Assembly (NCBI RefSeq): GCF_030811835.1
Contig: NZ_JAUSRO010000021.1
Coordinates: forward strand, 1 to 64,000
Reading direction: 5' to 3'
DNA: 64,000 nucleotides
Origin: Variovorax ginsengisoli
GTDB taxonomy: Bacteria; Pseudomonadota; Gammaproteobacteria; Burkholderiales; Burkholderiaceae_C
The notes under the pieces are model-generated. The model was not told the origin of the DNA and ran no database searches. It worked only from the letters and a program-made list of their open reading frames with translations. Positions 59,923-64,000 of the stretch are shown here, one piece after another. The position numbers were made by a program, and so were the translations under genes. Position 1 is the stretch's first letter. Every line of letters begins with the position of its first letter.

Positions 59923-60725
59923 GCGCCACCGGGCTCGCCTGTCGCTCGCGCGCGCCGGCTGGCGATATTCCCGCGCTGCATTGGCAGGGTGGGCCGGTCG
60001 ACTGTGCGGCCTGCAGCTACGCCGATCTGCGCATGCGGCCGGGCGAGCAGGGCTGCGAGCCCGGCCATGCCTGCATGCAGGACGCCTATGCGCGCCGCAT
60101 CGACCGCTTCTTCCGCTGGCACCCGCAGTTCGGCGATGCGCAGCTGGCGCATCCGTACTTCGAGGTGCGGGCCATCGCGGCGCGGCACGCCAGCGTGTTC
60201 CGACTGATGGCGCTCATCGACGACCCCGACGAAACGGTGCGCCTGCAGGTCGCGCTGCGACTGCCGCTGGGCCAACTCGGCCGGCTGGTGAGCGATCCGC
60301 ACCGCGAGGTGCGCATCCGCGTGGCGCAGCGCGCCGACGCGGCCCTGCTCGCGCCGATGCGCCGCGACCCCGATTACGGCGTGCGCGAACTCGTGGCGCG
60401 CCGCCTGCCGCTGGCGATCCTGCCGACCATGGCCGATGACCCCGACCGCGCAGTGCGCATGCGCGTGGCGCAGCGCTTGGAGATGCCGGCGCTGCTGCGC
60501 ATGGCCGCGGACGCCGAACCCGAGGTGCGACGCATCGTCGCCGAACGCCTGCCCGTCGCGCTGCTGTCGCGCCTGGTCGCCGACATCGACTGGCGCGTGC
60601 GCTGGGAGGTGGCGCAGCGTGCCGGTGCCGCCGTGCTGGCGCAACTGAGAGACGACGAAGACCCGGAGGTGCGGCGCGCCGTGCGCGAACGCTGCACGCG
60701 AGACGAAGGAGCGATGCATGGCTGA
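59919..60725 (+). CDS. LRV (leucine-rich repeat variant) Fe-S protein
   Basis: 268-residue protein. An N-terminal Cys cluster CAACSYADLRM…GCEPGHAC matches the [4Fe-4S] module of the Azotobacter vinelandii LRV protein. About eight repeats of roughly 24 residues follow between residues 75 and 260, each with the R-x-x-VA-x-R-L pattern (for example EVRIRVAQRADAALLAPMRRD and AVRMRVAQRLEMPALLRMA). It is thought to act as a protein-binding scaffold in nif clusters. It overlaps the TPR gene and nifZ (by 8 bases). Confidence 0.88.
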   Translation: MSATGLACRSRAPAGDIPALHWQGGPVDCAACSYADLRMRPGEQGCEPGHACMQDAYARRIDRFFRWHPQFGDAQLAHPYFEVRAIAARHASVFRLMALIDDPDETVRLQVALRLPLGQLGRLVSDPHREVRIRVAQRADAALLAPMRRDPDYGVRELVARRLPLAILPTMADDPDRAVRMRVAQRLEMPALLRMAADAEPEVRRIVAERLPVALLSRLVADIDWRVRWEVAQRAGAAVLAQLRDDEDPEVRRAVRERCTRDEGAMHG

Positions 60726-61101
60726 CATCAACCGCGACGACGACGTCATCGAGCTGGCTTTCCCGCCGCGCTTCGCGTACGGCGAGCGGGTGATTGCGCG
60801 CTCGGTCATCCGCAACGACGGCACCTACAACGGCCGGGACATCGGCGAGGTGCTGGTGAACAAGGGCGAGATCGGCTACGTCACCAACATCAACACCTTC
60901 CTGCAGCAGTTCTACATCTACGCGGTCGATTTCGTCGACTCCGGCCACCGTGTGGGCATGCGCGCCAAGGAACTCTGCACGCTGGACCATCTGCCGGAGG
61001 ACGTGCTCGCGCAGCTCGGCGACAGGGCCTCGGCCTTGCGTGCCCTCGGCTCGTCCGCCCCCACCGCCGCCTCATCACCTGCCCCTGGAGACGCCTCATG
61101 A
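60718..61101 (+). CDS. nifZ: NifZ
   Basis: 127-residue NifZ, needed for P-cluster maturation of the MoFe protein. Motifs: FAYGERVIARSVIRNDGTY, VLVNKGEIGYVTNINTFLQQFYIYAVDFVDSG and RVGMRAKELC. An Ala/Ser-rich C-terminal tail is added. The start lies 8 bases inside the LRV gene. A second NifZ-type gene follows with a 4-base overlap. Confidence 0.93.
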   Translation: MADINRDDDVIELAFPPRFAYGERVIARSVIRNDGTYNGRDIGEVLVNKGEIGYVTNINTFLQQFYIYAVDFVDSGHRVGMRAKELCTLDHLPEDVLAQLGDRASALRALGSSAPTAASSPAPGDAS

Positions 61102-61430
61102 ATGCACCTGTCGATACGGCAGCCCACGCCGCCGCCCTGAATGCGCTGGCATTGCACGAGCCGCGCGTGGCGGCCTACGCCTGGGGCCAGCGCGTGATCG
61201 CATTGGACGACCTCGTCAACGATGGCAGCTATCCCGAGCGCGCCGTCGATGCGGTCCTCGCCGAGCGCGGCGCGGTGGGCGAGATCGTCAATGTCGGCCA
61301 TGCGACGGAATCGAACGAGTCGATCTACCTGGTCGAGTTCGTCGGCTGCGTGATCGGCTGCTTCGAAGACGAGATCGCGCCTGCGCCGCTCGGCCTGCTG
61401 CCGGAGACGGACGAGGTCCAAGGGGGATGA
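61098..61430 (+). CDS. Second NifZ-family protein
   Basis: 110-residue protein with the same NifZ fold as its neighbour but diverged: YAWGQRVIALDDLVNDGSYP, RGAVGEIVNVGHATESNESIYLVEFVGCVIGCFEDEI. The N-terminal extension is about 20 residues. A tandem NifZ pair is found in other betaproteobacterial nif clusters. Overlaps nifZ and the next gene by 4 bases each. Functional split between the two copies is unknown. Confidence 0.85.
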   Translation: MNAPVDTAAHAAALNALALHEPRVAAYAWGQRVIALDDLVNDGSYPERAVDAVLAERGAVGEIVNVGHATESNESIYLVEFVGCVIGCFEDEIAPAPLGLLPETDEVQGG

Positions 61431-61804
61431 GCACCGCTGTGGCTGCCGCGGCCGGCCCCGTGGTCGTCGACCTGATGCAGTGTCGGCTGGAGCGCGCGCT
61501 GCGGGAGCGCACCCGCTACCGCTACGTGCGCCCGCGCGTGCTGCGCGAGGGCGATGCCTTTCGCATCGAGAGCCCGTGTTGCTCGCGCAACGTCGACCCC
61601 GAGGGCGGTGTGATCAACATCGCGCTGCTCGCGCCCGGGGCGCCGCGCCTCTCGCGCAGCCAGCCGGGCCGCACGGTACAGAGCTGGCGCCTGTTCGCAC
61701 GCGACCACGTGACCGGCACCTGGGTCGCGCAGGACGAGAGCGACGAAGTGGGCGAGTTGATGGATGTGTTGTGCGTGGACGCGCAACGCATCTTCTGGCC
61801 CTGA
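61427..61804 (+). CDS. Small conserved-looking protein before nifS (possibly DUF3024)
   Basis: 125 residues, cytoplasmic. CRLERALRERTRYRYVRPRVL, then RIESPCCSRNVDPEGGVINIALL, then WRLFARDHVTGTWVAQDESDE. The RYRYVRPRV and CSRN-D-EGGVI stretches look like those of nif-linked DUF3024 proteins, though I cannot check this. The CC pair may bind metal. It overlaps the NifZ-type gene by 4 bases and ends 19 bases before nifS. Confidence 0.65.
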   Translation: MSTAVAAAAGPVVVDLMQCRLERALRERTRYRYVRPRVLREGDAFRIESPCCSRNVDPEGGVINIALLAPGAPRLSRSQPGRTVQSWRLFARDHVTGTWVAQDESDEVGELMDVLCVDAQRIFWP

Positions 61805-61823
61805 ACCACGCACCGACCCTGGC

Positions 61824-63206
61824 ATGCTGTACTTCGACCACAACGCGACCACGCCGCCCGCACCAGCGGTGCTGGCGGCCATGCTGCCGGTGTTCTCCGA
61901 CGTGTGGGCCAATCCCTCGTCGCAGCATGCGCCGGGGCAGGCCGCGAAGCGGACGCTGGGCGCGGCGCGGACCACGGTGGCACGCGCGCTCGGCTGCAAG
62001 CCGGCCGAAGTGATCTTCACCAGTGGCGCCACCGAATCCAATCACCTGGCCGTGCGCGGCCTGCGCGATGCGGCGCCGGTCGGGCGTCGCCGCGTGGTGT
62101 TCGGCAGTGTCGAGCATGCGGGCCATCTCAAGCTGGCGCGCGCGCTGTCGGATGCGGGTACGCCGGTGAGCTACCTGCCGGTGCATGCCGACGGCACGCT
62201 CGACCTGCGCGCTGCTGGCGAGCTGATCGGCCCCGACGTGGCGCTGGTGTCGCTCATGGCCGCGAACAACGAGACGGGCGTGTGCATGCCGGTCGCCGAG
62301 GTGGCGGCGCTGGCGCATGCTGCGGGGGCGCCGTTGCACGTCGACGCGACCCAGCTCATCGGCAAGCTGCCTTTCGACTTCGCGCGCTTCGGTGCCGACG
62401 CGGTCTCGCTGTCGGCCCACAAGTTCCACGGGCCGAAGGGTGTGGGCGCCTTGCTGCTGCGCCAGGGCGTGCCCTGGGCGCCGCAGACGCGCGGCAGCCA
62501 GGAGCGCGCGCGCCGCGGTGGCACCGAGAACCTGCCGGGCATCGTTGGCCTGGCCGCGGCGCTGGACGCACTCGGCAGCGCGAGCGCCATGGTGGCCGAG
62601 GCCGAGCGCCTGGCCGCCCTGCGCGACGCGCTGGAGCGCGGGCTGGCGCAGGCGCTGCCGGCGTTGCACGTCTGGTCGCAGCACGCGCCGCGCCTGCCTG
62701 GAACCAGCTATCTGCGCATCGGCGACCTGCAAGCCGAAGTCGTGCTCAACCGGCTCGAGCGCCTGGGCATCGCCGCCTCGTCGGGTGCGGCCTGTTCGTC
62801 GGGCGGCAGCGAGCCTTCGCACGTGCTCAGTGCGATGGGTGTGCCGCGCGACGATGCCCTGTGTGCCGTGCGCCTGTCGCTCGGCCGCACGACCACGGCG
62901 CAGGACGTGGACTTCGTGGTGGCCATGCTGCCGCCGCTGCTCATGGCCTGTTCTCCCTTTTCCCCACCTCCGGAGCCGACGATGAAAGTGATGATTCGCA
63001 AAGACAGCAAGGGCGTGCTGACCGCCTACGTGCCCCGGAAAGACCTCGAGGAGCCCATCGTCTCGATGGCCGAGCCCGGCATGTGGGGCGGCCTGGTCAC
63101 GCTGGGCAACGGCTGGCAGCTGGAGCTTCCGGCCATGGCCGTCGACACGCGGTTGCCCGTCACCGTCGAAGCCCGCCGCGTCGCCACCGCCGGCGACGAT
63201 GACTGA
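61824..63206 (+). CDS. nifS: NifS-NifT fusion (cysteine desulfurase with NifT domain)
   Basis: 460 residues read continuously. Residues 1-386 are NifS: MLYFDHNATTPPAPAVLAAM, PLP Lys in SLSAHKFHGPKG, catalytic Cys in SSGAACSSGGSEPSHVL, and HTPE-like DALCAVRLSLGRTTT. Residues 387-460 are a complete NifT (MKVMIRKDSKGVLTAYVPRKDLEE…GWQLELPA). No stop codon separates them. A GGAG lies 7 bases before the NifT ATG at 62982, so a free 74-residue NifT could also be made from 62982-63206. In other bacteria nifS and nifT are separate genes. Confidence 0.88.
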   Translation: MLYFDHNATTPPAPAVLAAMLPVFSDVWANPSSQHAPGQAAKRTLGAARTTVARALGCKPAEVIFTSGATESNHLAVRGLRDAAPVGRRRVVFGSVEHAGHLKLARALSDAGTPVSYLPVHADGTLDLRAAGELIGPDVALVSLMAANNETGVCMPVAEVAALAHAAGAPLHVDATQLIGKLPFDFARFGADAVSLSAHKFHGPKGVGALLLRQGVPWAPQTRGSQERARRGGTENLPGIVGLAAALDALGSASAMVAEAERLAALRDALERGLAQALPALHVWSQHAPRLPGTSYLRIGDLQAEVVLNRLERLGIAASSGAACSSGGSEPSHVLSAMGVPRDDALCAVRLSLGRTTTAQDVDFVVAMLPPLLMACSPFSPPPEPTMKVMIRKDSKGVLTAYVPRKDLEEPIVSMAEPGMWGGLVTLGNGWQLELPAMAVDTRLPVTVEARRVATAGDDD

Positions 63207-63221
63207 ACCGGAGCCGCTGCC

Positions 63222-63488
63222 ATGGCCCTGACATCCCAACATCTGCGAACCGCTGGCGAGATGGTCGGCACCGCGACCACGCTGCGCGAAGCGGTCGAAC
63301 GCTGGCGCGCGCTGCACCCGGAGGTGCGCACCGTGCTGGTCGACGCGTTCGACATGCGCGACGAAACGCCCGCGTTGCGCCTGGGCGCGCGCAACGTCTA
63401 CATGGCGGCCACCAACGGTCACTGCTGGCATGTGACGCAGCATCCCGAAGATGCGAGCGCGTTGATCCTCACGCAGGATGCGCCATGA
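63222..63488 (+). CDS. Unrecognised 88-residue protein after nifS-nifT
   Basis: 88 residues: GEMVGTATTLREAVERWRALHPEVRTVLVDAFDMRDETPALRLG and an aromatic/His-rich end NVYMAATNGHCWHVTQHPEDAS. No recognised domain; the composition suggests a compact soluble α/β protein. It overlaps the aminotransferase gene (ATGA) and lies 15 bases after nifS, so it belongs to the nifB-nifS operon. GGAG precedes the ATG by about 8 bases. Confidence 0.7.
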   Translation: MALTSQHLRTAGEMVGTATTLREAVERWRALHPEVRTVLVDAFDMRDETPALRLGARNVYMAATNGHCWHVTQHPEDASALILTQDAP

Positions 63489-64000
63489 TCGACATCGAAG
63501 TCATCGGGCTGGCCGAGCCCGAATGCGGCGAGCGCGAAATCGAGCTGGTCAACGCGGTGCTGCAGGCCGCGCGTTGGAGCGATGGACCGATGCTCGAGTC
63601 CTTCGAGTGCGCCTTCGCCGGCTGGGTTGGCCGTGCGCATGCGGTCGCCGTGGGCAGCGGCACGCTGGGCACCTGGATCGCGTTGCGCGCCTTGGGCATC
63701 GGCCCTGGCGACGAGGTCGTGTGCGCCGCCCACACCTGGCACCAGGTGGCGCAGGCCATCACGCTGGCTGGTGCCACGCCGGTGTTCGCGGACATCGACT
63801 ACTGGAGCGGCTGCCTGAGCGCCGAGAAGGCAGCGCTGAAGATCGGCCCGGCGACGCGCGCCATCCTCGCCGGCAACACCAACGGCCATCCCGCGGCCTG
63901 GGGTCCGCTGCGTGCGCTGGCCGATGCGCACGGCCTCAAGCTCATCGAAGACAGCACCGAGGCGCTGGGCTCGCGCTACAGGGGTCGCACGGTCGGCAGC
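63485..64000 (+). CDS. DegT/DnrJ/EryC1/StrS-type aminotransferase (truncated by window end)
   Basis: First 172 codons of a fold-type I PLP aminotransferase: WSDGPMLESFECAFAGWVGRAHAVAVGSGTLGTWIALRALGIGPGDEV, then VFADIDYWSGCLSAEKAAL and KLIEDSTEALGSRYRGRTVGS. These are sugar-aminotransferase features, including the Glu-Asp pair that contacts PLP; the catalytic Lys lies beyond the window. ATG overlaps the preceding stop. Such genes typically build amino sugars; the reason for one in a nif operon is unclear. Confidence 0.85.
   Translation, partial: MIDIEVIGLAEPECGEREIELVNAVLQAARWSDGPMLESFECAFAGWVGRAHAVAVGSGTLGTWIALRALGIGPGDEVVCAAHTWHQVAQAITLAGATPVFADIDYWSGCLSAEKAALKIGPATRAILAGNTNGHPAAWGPLRALADAHGLKLIEDSTEALGSRYRGRTVGS

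Noticed and set aside
62982..63206. nifT as a fully separate gene
   Set aside because: There is no stop between nifS and this ATG, so the primary reading is a fusion; internal initiation is noted as a possibility.

Overview
The window is GC-rich, with dense, overlapping, mostly σ54-driven operons. Its gene set (tad pilus, isc-type Fe-S system embedded in a nif cluster, ModE, fixABCX) fits a diazotrophic betaproteobacterium of the order Burkholderiales, probably Comamonadaceae or a near relative. That assignment is an inference from gene content and the style of the intergenic repeats; the sequence itself does not name a species. No rRNA, tRNA, CRISPR array or insertion sequence was seen.

Layout. 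(1) About 120-10105, minus strand: a complete tad/Flp pilus locus transcribed leftward, in the order flp, cpaA, cpaB, cpaC, cpaE, cpaF, tadB, tadC, a TPR lipoprotein, a DUF3613-type protein and two TadE-like pseudopilins. A 426-base regulatory gap lies upstream of flp. (2) 10493-16974, minus: an L,D-transpeptidase/TPR pair ending in an intrinsic terminator, then a YhaO/YhaN-like (SbcDC-like) nuclease/ATPase pair. (3) 17025-24666, minus: the left flank of the nif island. It holds a [2Fe-2S] ferredoxin-ferritin fusion; a BtuCDF/MolBCA-type ABC importer headed by a molybdopterin-fold protein with a textbook σ54 promoter and NifA site; an OsmC protein; FmdB-like, rhodanese and ankyrin proteins; an unrecognised protein interrupted by an amber codon; and a truncated hemoglobin divergent from nifH. 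(4) 25042-39660, plus: nifHDK, a five-gene accessory cassette built around an AAA+ ATPase, nifENX, nifX-associated genes, fdxB and nifQ, then a globin-like gene and a flavin monooxygenase behind a σ54 promoter with a ModE-like palindrome. (5) 39742-42770, plus: modBAC and modE. (6) 42740-54623, minus: a 2Fe-2S protein, a ferritin-like protein, fixXCBA, nifW, cysE and nifV (σ54 + NifA site), then fdx, hscA, iscA, erpA, iscU and iscS under another σ54 promoter. (7) 54966-64000, plus: nifA, nifB (three NifA sites), fdxN, an IscA-like gene, a TPR gene, an LRV gene, two nifZ-type genes, a small conserved-looking gene, a nifS-nifT fusion, a small gene and a truncated DegT-type aminotransferase.

How it fits together. 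NifA (with the cysteine pattern of oxygen-sensitive NifA proteins) and σ54 appear to drive nearly every nif-side operon. The products cover the structural enzyme (NifHDK), the FeMo-cofactor pathway (NifB, E, N, X, V, Q), dedicated Fe-S and sulfur supply (NifS, an isc set, several A-type proteins, CysE), electron delivery (FixABCX and several ferredoxins), molybdenum supply (ModABC plus a second putative importer) and probable oxygen protection (two globin-type and two ferritin-like proteins). The least explained part is the cassette between nifK and nifE. It pairs an AAA+ ATPase with apparently degenerate HepT-like and CCA-HD-like proteins and is the best candidate here for an undescribed nitrogenase accessory system.
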